Assembly (NCBI GenBank): GCA_029851415.1
Contig: CM056744.1
Coordinates: 87,018,907 to 87,082,906, forward strand
Length of the DNA: 64,000 bases
Direction: 5' to 3'
Source: Eretmocerus hayati
Taxonomy: Eukaryota; Arthropoda; Insecta; Hymenoptera; Aphelinidae
The notes under the pieces were generated by a model. It was not told the origin of the DNA, searched no databases, and saw nothing but the letters and a program-made list of their open reading frames with translations. The position numbers were made by a program, and so were the translations under genes. Of the stretch, positions 1 to 9,220 are shown one piece after another. Position 1 is the first letter of the stretch. Each line of letters begins with the position of its first letter.

Positions 1-998
1 TGTTTTAAGTTATTCTCACAAGAATCCCTTTAAGAGAAATTCAGATGTACAGTGTGGTTTTCATCGTGCAATACATGCCGTCTGGTTGAGGCGATTGGTT
101 AATATAGTTGGTATAATGATGATAAAACTTAAGTCTTTTGAAAATTTTTGGATCTTTAGAGAATGAATTGAATGATTTGATCGTATTAAAACGAATTCTG
201 AGAAAATCTGGCACCAACCAATCGATTTTAGGATGACGAAAAAGTATCAACATAGTTTATAAAAATTTGAATGGATTAGTGAGTGGGGGAAATATGAGGA
301 ATGTATGAATATTGAAAAGGATATTTTTGTACATTGTGAGTCATTTTCCTGAGGAAGCTAGTCAGGGAGATTTTGGCTATCTTAATTGAGGCTTTTTTAG
401 CAGAGCCTGTAACTTGGTTGAGAGGGAATTCCGACGAAATTGGATTCAATATGCTCAAAATGGAGTTTTTGTCGAAATTTTTCGTTTTCTCGAAAAAATT
501 GAGGTTGATGGAGATTAAATGGAATTTCGGTATCAACCAATCAATAGACCAAGCCAAGAAACCATAGCCTAGATACCCCAAATTGCCAAAAGATCGAGTT
601 GGAAAAAGATATTTTAGTACGAAAGTAAACAATTTTTGCGATTTTACCTAAAAAAAACCTCGAAATCAATCTCGATTGCGAGAGAAGAGCAGCCAAATCA
701 CTGGTCTCATCTTCGAGTGATTCTACACAACTCATGGTAGAGCAAGAATCAAAAAAGTGAAATGTAGAAGAGAAAACGTGGTGCAAAAGAAACAATAGGC
801 ATACACACACACATACATACACAGGCAAAGGGACGGAGAGATGAGTCCCTAGAAGGTTTTGGAGGATATGAGGAGAAAATTTGTTACTTACACTCGTTAG
901 ATTCCGGCGAGAGGAACGAGATGGTTAGAGCATTTTCATGATAAGAGAAATTATATTGAAGAAAAGATTGGATTGAATGGGGGAATTCGATCAAAAAT
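1..998. other. Unassigned AT-rich sequence left of the retroelement
   Basis: I see no gene here. The stretch contains the short motif ATTGGTT and its complement AACCAAT several times (near 99, 216 and 535). The same motif is found in the inverted-repeat element at 33.6 kb, so degraded MITE pieces are possible. The open frames are short, unconserved in appearance and lie on both strands. Confidence 0.4.
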
Positions 999-1536
999 TT
1001 GCTGGACCGAAAACAAAGCTTTCTCTGTAGAGAGACTAGAAGCGTCTATCACCATGTAGCAGTTGAGGAGAGGAGCCAGGAGTACACCTGCTTCAGCCTA
1101 CCAGGCGTTGGATCCGAGTGCTGGTGCGTTATGCCCTTCGGACTCTGTAATGCTCCAGCGACCTGGATGCGCCTGATCGACGAGATCCTGGGCCCAGAAT
1201 TGGAGCCCTTCGTTTCCGTGTATCTTGACGACATTATTATCGTGACAGATACATACGAGGTCCATGAGAAATACCTGAAGATAGTGCTAAAACGCCTCAT
1301 TGACGCCGGACTCCAAATAAACCCGGAGAAACGTCAAATTTGCTGTAAAGAAGTGAATTATCGCAGATTTATCCTGGACTCCGAAGGTCTCCGTCCGGAT
1401 CCAGAGGAAGTAACGCCAGTACGTGAGTTCCCTCCGCCCAAAAAGATGCCCCAACTCTGCTTGTTCCTGGGAATGGTAACTTGGTGTTCGCAGTTTATTG
1501 ACCCCGATGCCGAAATCAAAGTACCACTGTTGAGGC
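999..1536 (+). pseudogene. Ty3/gypsy reverse transcriptase fragment
   Basis: This is the palm and thumb part of a Ty3/gypsy reverse transcriptase. The frame shows MPFGLCNAPATWMRLID followed by YLDDIII, which carries the two catalytic aspartates, and then the lysine-rich thumb stretch ending near LGMV. The family makes cDNA from element RNA in a cytoplasmic particle. The N-terminal fingers, protease and gag expected upstream are absent. The open frame starts at a TTG rather than an ATG, so this is a 5'-truncated copy. It ends at the P-superfamily insertion, and the same frame family resumes at about 5,470. Element decay is clear from stops in the downstream pieces. The gypsy assignment is firm; the clade is not determined. 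Confidence 0.85.
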
Positions 1537-1554
1537 CAGGCCCCCGCAACTCAA
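1529..1554 (+). repeat. Left target duplication and terminal inverted repeat of the P-superfamily element
   Basis: GTTGAGGC at 1529-1536 is repeated exactly at 5470-5477 and is the 8-bp target-site duplication. The element begins with CAGGCCCCCGCAACTCAA at 1537-1554, which is the perfect reverse complement of 5452-5469. Confidence 0.9.
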
Positions 1555-1639
1555 TGCTGAAATCATGTCCCAGCGGCTTTACCCCTACTCCACGCCCATG
1601 TCTCTCTCACTCGCTGGCACTCAGCATCATCGGTGTGGG

Positions 1640-1707
1640 TATCGCTGGCGTTTGCGCCAGCCATCTCAAAACTCAGGAGAGCGTGGGTTCAAATCCCACC
1701 AATGACA
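1640..1707 (+). other. tRNA-like segment in left end of P-superfamily element
   Basis: A perfect five-pair T-stem (1683-1687 with 1695-1699) encloses TTCAAAT. GGTTCAAATCC at 1686-1696 fits the Pol III B box. Upstream, CTGGCG...CGCCAG forms a six-pair hairpin. I cannot fold a full cloverleaf, and the acceptor stem lacks a matching 5' strand. It is therefore tRNA-derived or tRNA-like, not a functional tRNA call. A counterpart lies in opposite orientation near the right end of the same element. Confidence 0.5.
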
Positions 1708-1737
1708 TAATTCTTTTTTACTAATATTTGAAATAAT

Positions 1738-2828
1738 GCTGAAATCATTCATCCATAATGAAAACTTCATTAAACCTTTTTTGAGAAAATTTGTTTAGGA
1801 ATAATTGGGATTATGAAACTAAAAGTGATTAATAATTTCGCTGAATAGAAGTATGGTCGATAGTGATATTATTTGCTTTTTATTGAAACAATTCCGTGGA
1901 ATTTTCTTTGAATTATCCAGATATCAAACAAGAATTATTAATATTTTTGTGAATATTTTACCCAAACGACGCGAATGTTGAAACACTTAATCAATCTTCG
2001 ATTAGCCTTTTTCCACAAAATCTTGAACAGTTGATCGAAGAGAAATTAGTCCAAATATTATTGAGCCTAGTTTGTGAAAAATTTTTCTGTATGTTGATTA
2101 GGTTTACATAATTCATTGATCTTTGTTCAGACTTTTTCAAGTAAAATTCGTTGAGAATTTATGAAAAATATTAATTCGAAATTGATTGTTCCTGTTTTTG
2201 AAAATTCTCTTTCAAATGTTGCTAATGTTCAAATCGTGAATGAATTCTTATCAAGACAAACATGGATGAATGATTCCATCATTAACAACATTTGAAAAAA
2301 TTTCTGACAAATACGAACAATTATTATTATATATCTTTGTTGAATGATTGATAATAAGATCTGAACAATTGATAATTTGATTATTGATAATTCTATTTCA
2401 TTTCATTTAATAATTGATAAATAATATTGAATTAATTGAAAAATTTATCCAATGTATTGAATTATATTCATTGAATGATAATATTTTTATCATTTGATAA
2501 TAATAATTTAGAAATGATGATTTAATTTAATGATTCATAATAAAATGTTTATCATCAATTATTCAAAAAAGTTTTGGAAAAAATGTCTAAACAAGTATTC
2601 ATGAATGATTTCAACCATCACAACATTTGTGAAAAATATTGAGGAAAATTTATCAATCATTTAAGGTTTTATATTTGGATAAATCGGCGTTTTTATTTTT
2701 TTATGTGGGTCCCCGGATCATCCCAGACAGGTATGATATGATAATTCTTCACCGGTAGTCGTCTCCCCGGGGGTAATGGATTAGAAAGAACTTTTTCAAA
2801 ATGAATTCTCCTAACAGGTAACTCTCAG
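1738..2828. other. AT-rich non-coding left part of the P-superfamily element
   Basis: The first 300 bases match, in inverted orientation, the region 4,990-5,290. The rest is very AT-rich, with runs of TTGATAAT-like words, and has no credible coding frame. A CAG acceptor ends at 2828, just before the transposase coding exon. Confidence 0.5.
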
Positions 2829-4657
2829 ACTGAAATTTATTTGGAAAAATCAACTCCCGATGATACCGTCAAGTGCCGATGTGATGAGCCAGCTGAGGAA
2901 CATATCTCAGGAAGTCATTTGGGCCAAAAATTCTACAGATGCCGGGATGTTTCAGGAAAAGGAAATTGTAATTTTTTCGTTTGGGCATCTCACACCCACA
3001 CGCTCCCATCTCTCCAATCAGGTATATATTGCACTTGCCAAATAAAGTCATCATCGACAGTTAACTGTACAACGGACATTCAATCGACATGTTTTCATGA
3101 AATAGGAATACAATCAGACCCAGATGTGCAGCCTCTTATAACACCAAAAAATAGCAGAAAAAGATTGAGACAAGAGGAAAGTGGGCTTTCTTTCGTCATG
3201 GCAAAGAGACCTAGAACTCAGGATTCTCTGCAGGCCTTAGATCAAGATCAAACTTTCGATGATTTGAAAGTCGAGAATTCTACTCCTGTTTCTACTCCAA
3301 GAGCTCCCATCAAGTTATTCAGACGCGGTTTTCCCAACGAGAAAGCTGATGAAACTTTAGATATGCAGGCTAGACAGATAAGGAATTTGGAGAGACAAAA
3401 GATGAAGTAATGATCAAATTTTCACGTCAGTTGCTCTTGTTTTGCTCGATTATTCATTGCTTATTCCTGTTTTTAGGCTGGAGAAGTTACTAGAATCAAA
3501 AAATGATCCACTCGCTGAGAGATTTTCTAAATGTTACCCTACCATGAATGATGCACAGAAACTTCGGATGGACATGATGCTTGGCGATCATGGCAAAATG
3601 GAAAAGGGACACAGGTATTATACATTTAATTTTGATTTCCCAGCTGTTATACTGGATCGATTTCATGAGGGAAGTATATTATTCTTTTTATGATGATATG
3701 ATCATCTTTTATTGGTACACGTGGGCTCAAAAACTCTTATGCTGCTCCATCTGGAAACGTGGACCAGGGGCCTACCGATATTTACACGAAATATTCGTGC
3801 GGATCCCTTGCGAGAGAACCTTACACTGCGTTCTGTCGGATATCCCTTTGAAGAGTAGAATCAATCCTGATGTCATCGTCCAGATGATGGGAGCTGCAAC
3901 TGACATGCCTCTTTCTCAGAAGTACTGTTCCATCGCTTTGGATGAATTCAGCGTCAAACTTCATCTAAGTGTTGATGAGAAAGAGGATGTCATCAAAGGG
4001 CTTGTAGAGTTTGGAGATTACAGATCCCCAAAAATTGGGGACAAGGTGATGAACATCGTAGTGCAAGGCGAAGAAACTGGTTGGACACAACCACTTGCTC
4101 TTGGAATAACTCGATCTGCAGCGAGTGGTCCCTTAATCGTGGATATGATCAAGCAATCTACCAAAGCAACCGTGCAATCAACACTAATTCCCGTTTTGCT
4201 AGTGACCGACCAAGGGGGCCCCGACGGAAAAGGAGTGGATCTCATCGAAATCGCAACTAAAAGTGCGAGAGCTGAAGGGAAGTTCAACTTTGAGGAGAGA
4301 GGTGAGATTTTTCACTTATATTCTAGAGACGATTCGTATGTATAATTTTTATAAATCTTTATTTTTCCGTAGAAGGGACTCTTCTAGTTGAAGGACAAGA
4401 GCTCATACAAGTGTATGACTTGCCACACCTCGCAAAATGCTCGAGGAATCTCCATTGCAACCACGATCTTGCCATCAATCATAATAGAAAAAAACAAAGG
4501 AGCCTGAGGAGTACGTCACGTGGGATCTATTGATTACAGGATACATAATCTATGATTATGGCTCTTTCCCCGAGAGTCTCATCCCGAAATGGACACCCGC
4601 GCATGTACTCGAAGAGGAAATGAAGAAGATGCAGGTGAAAATATGCACTATTCGGAA
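2829..4657 (+). pseudogene. P-element/THAP9-like transposase with GRF zinc finger, broken
   Basis: The first visible exon (about 2829-3406) opens with a GRF-type zinc finger: CRC, then a histidine/glycine stretch, FYRC, and CNFFVWA. A canonical intron (3407 GT to 3476 AG) joins in frame to a predicted coil region beginning KLEKLLESKND. After about 3620 the frame changes through an intron or break. It then resumes with a P-element-like core: RIPCERTLHC, CSIALDEFSVK (first acidic residue), IGDKVMNIVVQG, and LLVTDQGGPDG (second aspartate). The frame breaks again near 4310. Later pieces with VYDLPHLAKCSRN and YVTWDLL match the expected order of the family. The final acidic catalytic region is not seen. 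The role would be cut-and-paste transposition in the nucleus. P-superfamily membership is supported by motifs and by the 8-bp duplication. The GRF finger takes the place of the usual THAP domain. Confidence 0.7.
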
Positions 4658-5015
4658 CAACATCCTTGATAGTAATAACTAACGGGAATCAATCCAAAGT
4701 CATTAAAAAAAAACACACACAGACCGTCACTTTGAAATCTTGCATGTAATTTCATCGAGCCGACAAGTCGACTTTTTTTTCACTCCACCACGTGTAATTT
4801 GAACAATTTTCATGATTTTTGGTTGAAATTCTGCAACAACATTCCTGATAGTAATAACTAATGGAATTTGATTCAAAGTTATTACAAAAAAACACACTCG
4901 GACCGTCACTTTGAAATCTTGCATGTAATTTCATCGAGTCGACGCGTCGAATTTTTTTTCACTCCACCACGTGTAATTTGAACAATTTTTATAATTTCCG
5001 GTTGAGATTTTGCAA
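4658..5015 (+). repeat. Two tandem copies of a 179-bp unit
   Basis: CAACATCCTTGATAGTAATA at 4658 recurs with few changes at 4837. Both units continue through ACACTC(G)GACCGTCACTTTG and CACTCCACCACGTG. The duplication lies in the non-coding right part of the P-superfamily element. Confidence 0.85.
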
Positions 5016-5300
5016 CAACTCCCGCGTAGTATCGTTTGGAAAACATATTTCAATAATATCGATCATTCTTGATTCAGTATCCGAATAATTTAAGAGAGAC
5101 TCTACGAAATAGTTTAAATGAAGTGGAAATGATATCGCTATCAACGATTCTTTTATTCAACCAAATCATCAATGGATTTTGGTTTCATAATCCCAATGAA
5201 TCTTGAACAAATTCCCTTAAAAAAGTTTAGATAAATCTCTCACTCTGAATGGATGATTTCAACATTATATAGACTACTAGTGAAGAAAAAAAAAATATGT

Positions 5301-5368
5301 GTCATTGGTGGGACTCGAACCCCCGACATTCACATCTATGACTCTATGGCAAGCGCTCTGAGCCAATT
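5301..5368 (-). other. tRNA-like segment in right end of P-superfamily element
   Basis: Read on the minus strand, GGTTCGAGTCC (5311-5321) fits the Pol III B box exactly. It is preceded by TTGGCTCAGAGCGCTTGCC, which resembles an A box and D arm. T-stem pairing is four of five. No complete acceptor stem or anticodon arm can be drawn. It mirrors the segment at 1640-1707. Confidence 0.5.
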
Positions 5369-5451
5369 TCGTGTTGAAGTAGCGCCGCCATGGCCGAGTG
5401 AGTACGACATGAACTGAATCTATGACAAATGGCATGGACACGCTCTCCCAT

Positions 5452-5477
5452 TTGAGTTGCGGGGGCCTGGTTGAGGC
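5452..5477 (-). repeat. Right terminal inverted repeat and target duplication of the P-superfamily element
   Basis: TTGAGTTGCGGGGGCCTG (5452-5469) is the exact reverse complement of the left terminus. GTTGAGGC follows at 5470-5477. Confidence 0.9.
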
Positions 5478-5992
5478 TGCTGCTCGAAGACACGCCGTGG
5501 CTATGGACGGAGGAGCATCAGGAAGCATTTGACAGGCTGAAACAGACCTGAACCAGTAAACCAGTGCTATCTAGGCCAGATTTGTCAAAAATCTTCGCCA
5601 TACAGACCGATGCTTCGGCCTATAGCCTGGGCGCCGTGCTCACCCAGGAGGGGGGAGACGTTGAACACCCGAACATTCACCTCAGCCGCAGTCTTACGCC
5701 AGCTGGATGAAATTATTCCATCAGCGAGAGAGAGCTGCTAGCGGTCTTGTGGGCTATCAAAACGCTACGCCCTCATATTGAGGAAAACAAGTATCAGGTC
5801 ATCACTGAACATAGTGTACTGAAATGGCTACGAAATTTAAAGGATCCGATAGGACGCCTGGCTCGCTGGGCCCTCGAACTCCAAGAATGGGATGTTGAGG
5901 TAATCCACGACATTGGCCGGCTCCATGAAGTCCCTGATTGTTTTTCACGTATGTTGAACCCGAAGAGACCGCCATAGGAGCGGTAGAAAAAA
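5470..5992 (+). pseudogene. Ty3/gypsy RNase H fragment
   Basis: The pol frame resumes directly after the P-superfamily insertion. PWLWTEEHQEAFDRLK marks the RT-RNase H connection. IFAIQTDASAYSLGAVL carries the first RNase H aspartate, SERELLAVLWAIKTLRPHI carries the catalytic glutamate, and VITEHSVLKWL replaces the usual TDH with TEH. The region ends with the DCFSR stretch typical of the RNase H to integrase spacer. A TGA stop lies at about 5548 and another break near 5708. RNase H would remove element RNA from the RNA-DNA hybrid. The copy is inactive. Confidence 0.85.
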
Positions 5993-6781
5993 CGACAGGA
6001 ACGCCAGTTCTCGAAGATTCTCCCGCGGACGAGATTGGATGTTCCGCCACGGATGACTTAAAAGATTCCAAATACTTGAAGCTGCCTGGAGAAACTCGTG
6101 GAAATCCGGACCAGTTCAAGGATTGATGGGAAGTGGATGGCTTGTTGTATCACTACCGTGCCAACTCGTTCATCGACCCGATAACGTTTCCCGAAGAGAA
6201 GTGGAAACTCGTTGTGGCTATGAGTAGGAGACAAGACGCCCTGATACGTGCCCATTGTCTTGCTTCCGCAGGTCACGAGGGAATAGAGAAGACTTACGAC
6301 AGGTTGGCTCGTGATTATTATTGGGACGGAATGTACCGTGACGCCTCGGCTCTTGTACGCCACTGTCAGCTGTTTCAACAGTACAAATCATCACAGGCCG
6401 GTCCACTAGGACTGATGGGAAAACGAATGGTCGACCGCCCATGGGCGGTAGTAGCAGGTGACCTCGTGGAATCTCCACGCAGTAAACGGAGATTCAAATA
6501 CTCGCTAGTCTTGCAAGATTTATTCACTGGCCGGGTGGAAGTAAAACCGTTGCGCCGTGCCGAGGGCGAAACCGTTTCAGCCACAGTAGAGGAGTTGATG
6601 ATATTCCGTTCGGGAACGCCAAAATATTCCTCATCAGATAACGGAAAATGATTCGACAACAAGATCATGGACGCCATGTTGGAGGAGTACGGGGTTCGAC
6701 ATATCAAAAGCCTACCATACCATCCTCAAGTAAATTCAGTTGAACGATCAAACAGAGTGCTTAAGACCATGATTTCACAGT
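5993..6781 (+). pseudogene. Ty3/gypsy integrase, N-terminal and catalytic part
   Basis: The histidine pair of the HHCC zinc site is visible (RAHCLASAGHEG), followed by YYWDGM. In the cysteine pair the second cysteine is replaced (HCQLFQQYK). The catalytic core shows VVAGDLVES (first acidic residue), SSSDNGK (second) and YHPQVNSVERSNR (glutamate). A TGA at 6649-6651 interrupts the core just after DNGK, and the frame is then lost at the 6,782 insertion. Integrase joins element cDNA to chromosomal DNA. All three catalytic positions are recognisable, but the reading frame is broken. Confidence 0.85.
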
Positions 6782-6900
6782 TCAAATTATGAAGATGTAA
6801 ATTTTATCGGTCTTTGCGAGTTAAAGTCAGCAAATTTTGCTGAATTTTTAGCATCAATCGAGAATGGATTTTTCTCCACTCTCGATCAATGCACCTTTAG
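6782..6900 (-). repeat. Inverted partial unit at the left end of the hammerhead element
   Basis: This segment is the reverse complement of 7141-7256 (TAAAGGTGCATTGATCGAGA through CATAATTTGA). It therefore forms a head-to-head junction with the direct units. Confidence 0.9.
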
Positions 6901-6947
6901 GGGCATATAAGGGCGTTCAAGCCATTGAACATTCGGCCACTTGAGCC

Positions 6948-7023
6948 GCGTGTCAGTGGTAAACTTTCATTGCTCTTCCACCACTTTGAAGAGCCCGAGC
7001 AATGAGAGAAGGGCGAAACACGC
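6948..7023 (+). ncRNA. Hammerhead ribozyme, copy 1 (type III order)
   Basis: Stem III pairs GCGTGT (6948-6953) with ACACGC (7018-7023), six pairs including the A15.1-U16.1 pair. The cleavage site is after C6954 (GUC). Stem I pairs AGTGG (6955-6959) with CCACT (6981-6985). The core then reads TTGAAGA (6986-6992) in place of CUGANGA, so position 3 is U and position 8 is G. Stem II pairs GCCC (6993-6996) with GGGC (7011-7014), followed by GAAA (7015-7018). Loop bases 6967-6975 are complementary to 6997-7005 in the other loop. The fold is read by eye. Activity is not known, and the U3 change would be expected to weaken it. Confidence 0.85.
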
Positions 7024-7433
7024 ATAACATCAGCGTAGAATCCAAGAATTTTTTCATGAAGTTCCTCATTTCTCATCTTTACTTTTCATTCCTTTCCATC
7101 AAAATCCTTTAGATGCATCCTCGCAACCCATACGAGGCTCTAAAGGTGCATTGATCGAGAGTGGAGAAAAATCCATTCTCGATTGATGCTAAAAATTCAG
7201 CAAAATTTGCTGACTTTAACTCGCAAAGACCGATAAGATTACATCTTCATAATTTGAAATTCCCGCGAGTGATAAATACGATATCCGATCATATCGATCG
7301 AGTGTCAAAATTAATTACATATATCTCCGGCAGAAGGCCGAAGAGCTGCCAAAGTGAAAATGTTGAAAAATCAAATGGAAATAGCGGGTTAAATTGACCT
7401 TTCTCGCAAGCGCATAACGAAGATGAACTTTCG

Positions 7434-7440
7434 TATATAA
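7434..7440 (+). promoter_or_regulatory. TATA-like box of the 530-bp unit
   Basis: TATATAA lies 38 nt upstream of the ribozyme start in this unit. It recurs at 7964-7970 and, in the diverged copy, at 31039-31045; the first unit has CATATAA at 6905-6911. Its position suggests an RNA start close to the ribozyme. That is inference from spacing only. Confidence 0.45.
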
Positions 7441-7477
7441 GGGCGTTCAAGCCATCGAACATTTGGCCACTTGAGCC

Positions 7478-7553
7478 GCGTGTCAGTGGTGAACTTTCAT
7501 TGCTCTTCCACCACTTTGAAAAGCCCGAGCAATGAGAGAAGGGCGAAACACGC
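7478..7553 (+). ncRNA. Hammerhead ribozyme, copy 2
   Basis: It has the same stems as copy 1, with cleavage after C7484, exactly 530 nt from copy 1. The core reads TTGAAAA, so positions 3 and 8 are U and A. They can pair, replacing the universal C3-G8. Stems I, II and III and the GAAA box are intact. Confidence 0.85.
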
Positions 7554-8007
7554 ATAACATCTGCGTAGAATCCAAAAATTTTTTCATAAAGTTTCTCATT
7601 TCTCATCTTTACTTTTCATTCCTTCCTATCAAAATCCTTCAGATGCATCCTCGCAACCCATACGAGGCTCTAAAGGTGCATTGATCGAGAGTGGAGAAAA
7701 ATCCATTCTCGATTGATGCTAAAAATTCAGCAAAATTTGCTGACTTTAACTCGCAAAGACCGATAAGATTACATCTTCATAATTTGAAATTCCCGCGAGT
7801 GATAAATACGATATCCGATCATATCGATCGAGTGTCAAAATTAATTACATATATCTCCGGCAGAAGGCCGAAGAGCTGCCAAAGTGAAAATGTTGAGAAA
7901 TCAAATGGAAATAGCGGGTTAAATTGACCTTTCTCGCAAGCGCATAACGAAGATGAACTTTCGTATATAAGGGCATTCAAGCCATCGAACATTTGGCCAC
8001 TTGAGCC

Positions 8008-8083
8008 GCGTGTCAGTGGTGAACTTTCATTGCTCTTCCACCACTTTGAAAAGCCCGAGCAATGAGAGAAGGGCGAAACACGC
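8008..8083 (+). ncRNA. Hammerhead ribozyme, copy 3
   Basis: It is identical to copy 2 in all stems and in the TTGAAAA core, with cleavage after C8014, again 530 nt further on. The unit containing it is cut short at 8383. Confidence 0.85.
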
Positions 8084-8383
8084 ATAACATCAGCGTAGAA
8101 TCCAAAAATTTTTTCATAAAGTTTCTCATTTCTCATCTTTACTTTTCATTCCTTCCTATCAAAATCCTTCAGATGCATCCTCGCAACCCATACGAGGCTC
8201 TAAAGGTGCATTGATCGAGAGTGGAGAAAAATCCATTCTCGATTGATGCTAAAAATTCAGCAAAATTTGCTGACTTTAACTCGCAAAGACCGATAAAATT
8301 ACATCTTCATAATTTGAAATTCCCGCGAGTGATAAATACGATATCCGATCATATCGATCGAGTGTCAAAATTAATTACATATA

Positions 8384-8816
8384 GATTTCACAGTCCGTTC
8401 AGAACGATCATAGGGACTGGGATGATCACATTCATGAGTTTCGTCACGCCTTGAGACCTGTGGTACAATCTAGTATCAAGGTTTCTCCGGCTTTTCTGAA
8501 CTATGAATGCCATCCAACGCCAGTAAAAGAATTGAGACGAGAATTCGAAGGTAACAAAATGGTAAAGAAGATGGGAGCAGAAGAATGAGCGAATCGAATG
8601 AAGTGTTTAGACGCGCTCCAAGAACTGGTAGTCCGTCATAACGCCGAGAGCAAAGAAAAGCAAGCAAAGCACTATAACGCCGGTCGTGAGAACGTGATTT
8701 TTCAAATAGGAGACCTCGTCGGTAGAAGAACGCTCTTTTTATCCAACGCCGCGGACAGATTCAATGCGAAACTAGTGCCGAAATACGAAGGTCCACTGAC
8801 GGTCGTGTAGGGAGAG
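8384..8816 (+). pseudogene. Ty3/gypsy integrase, C-terminal part
   Basis: Pol coding resumes after the hammerhead element with the stretch ending SPAFLNYE, the usual end of the integrase core. A frame from 8598 follows, with KHYNAGRENVIFQIGDLV and PKYEGPLTVV, the basic chromatin-binding C-terminal module of gypsy integrases. TGA codons near 8587 and 8597 separate the parts. Coding similarity fades after the TAG at 8808. Confidence 0.75.
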
Positions 8817-9220
8817 TCTCCGGTAGTTTACGTATTAGAGAACGCCGCGAGACAACGAACGTGCGACGTACGGATATCCCAGATAAAGCGTTGGATACCC
8901 CCGCGGAAGGCGACCACGTGGTTAGCTTGCATGAGATATGGCTTGGTAATTGCATGAGTGAAATTTCGATCCTGATTGAGAACGAAAGATAACCATGTTT
9001 TGTTTCAGGTATGGACACGTCAAGGCCCGAGGGAAGTAGACAGCCTACAGACAACGCCGTGCAAATGACGTCAGATTACTGACATGAAGAGGAGAACCAC
9101 CGGAGCTGCTCACCCTGTCCTTCGGACGTAGTCCAGGCTGGGGCTCAGACCATCTGGAGGCGTAACTCCGAAGTACGATGGGCTTGAAGGGCATCTCGAG
9201 ATCGAAGTGAGATTTGTGGA

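Larger units (their letters stand above)
1537..5469 (+). mobile_element. P-superfamily DNA transposon inserted in gypsy pol
   Basis: The element is 3,933 bp, with an 18-bp perfect terminal inverted repeat and an 8-bp target duplication, the size made by P elements (hAT also makes 8 bp). Inside, on the + strand, lies a transposase-like coding region with P-element/THAP9-like features. The outer 450 bp or so at each end are imperfect inverted repeats of each other: both contain a tRNA-like segment, then a TGAAATCAT(T/C)CAT stretch, then GGGATTATGAAAC. The insertion separates the reverse transcriptase thumb from the RNase H region of the gypsy element, so it is younger than that element. The right part holds a 179-bp tandem duplication. 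The transposase is frameshifted and its C-terminal part is missing, so the copy is non-autonomous. Confidence 0.85.
6782..8383 (+). mobile_element. Tandem hammerhead-ribozyme element (retrozyme/Penelope-type), 530-bp units
   Basis: The 1.6-kb insertion in the integrase gene is flanked by an 11-bp duplication, GATTTCACAGT (6771-6781 and 8384-8394). It starts with an inverted fragment of its own unit (6782-6900). About 2.8 direct copies of a 530-bp unit follow, about 98 percent alike by eye; the last is cut off at TTACATATA. Each full unit has a TATATAA box and, 38-45 nt downstream, a hammerhead ribozyme. No protein is convincingly encoded. A retained inverted fragment, tandem units and hammerheads are known traits of Penelope-like elements. 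Tandem hammerhead units of a few hundred bases are known as retrozymes. Which class this belongs to is inference. A diverged copy lies at 30,700-31,149. Confidence 0.8.

Noticed and set aside
1640..5368. Functional tRNA genes at the P-superfamily ends
   Set aside because: B boxes are good, but neither segment gives a full acceptor stem or anticodon arm.
7161..8454. Repeated 77-105-codon frames in the 530-bp units
   Set aside because: They recur only because the unit is repeated, lie on both strands, overlap the ribozyme, and are not kept in the diverged copy.
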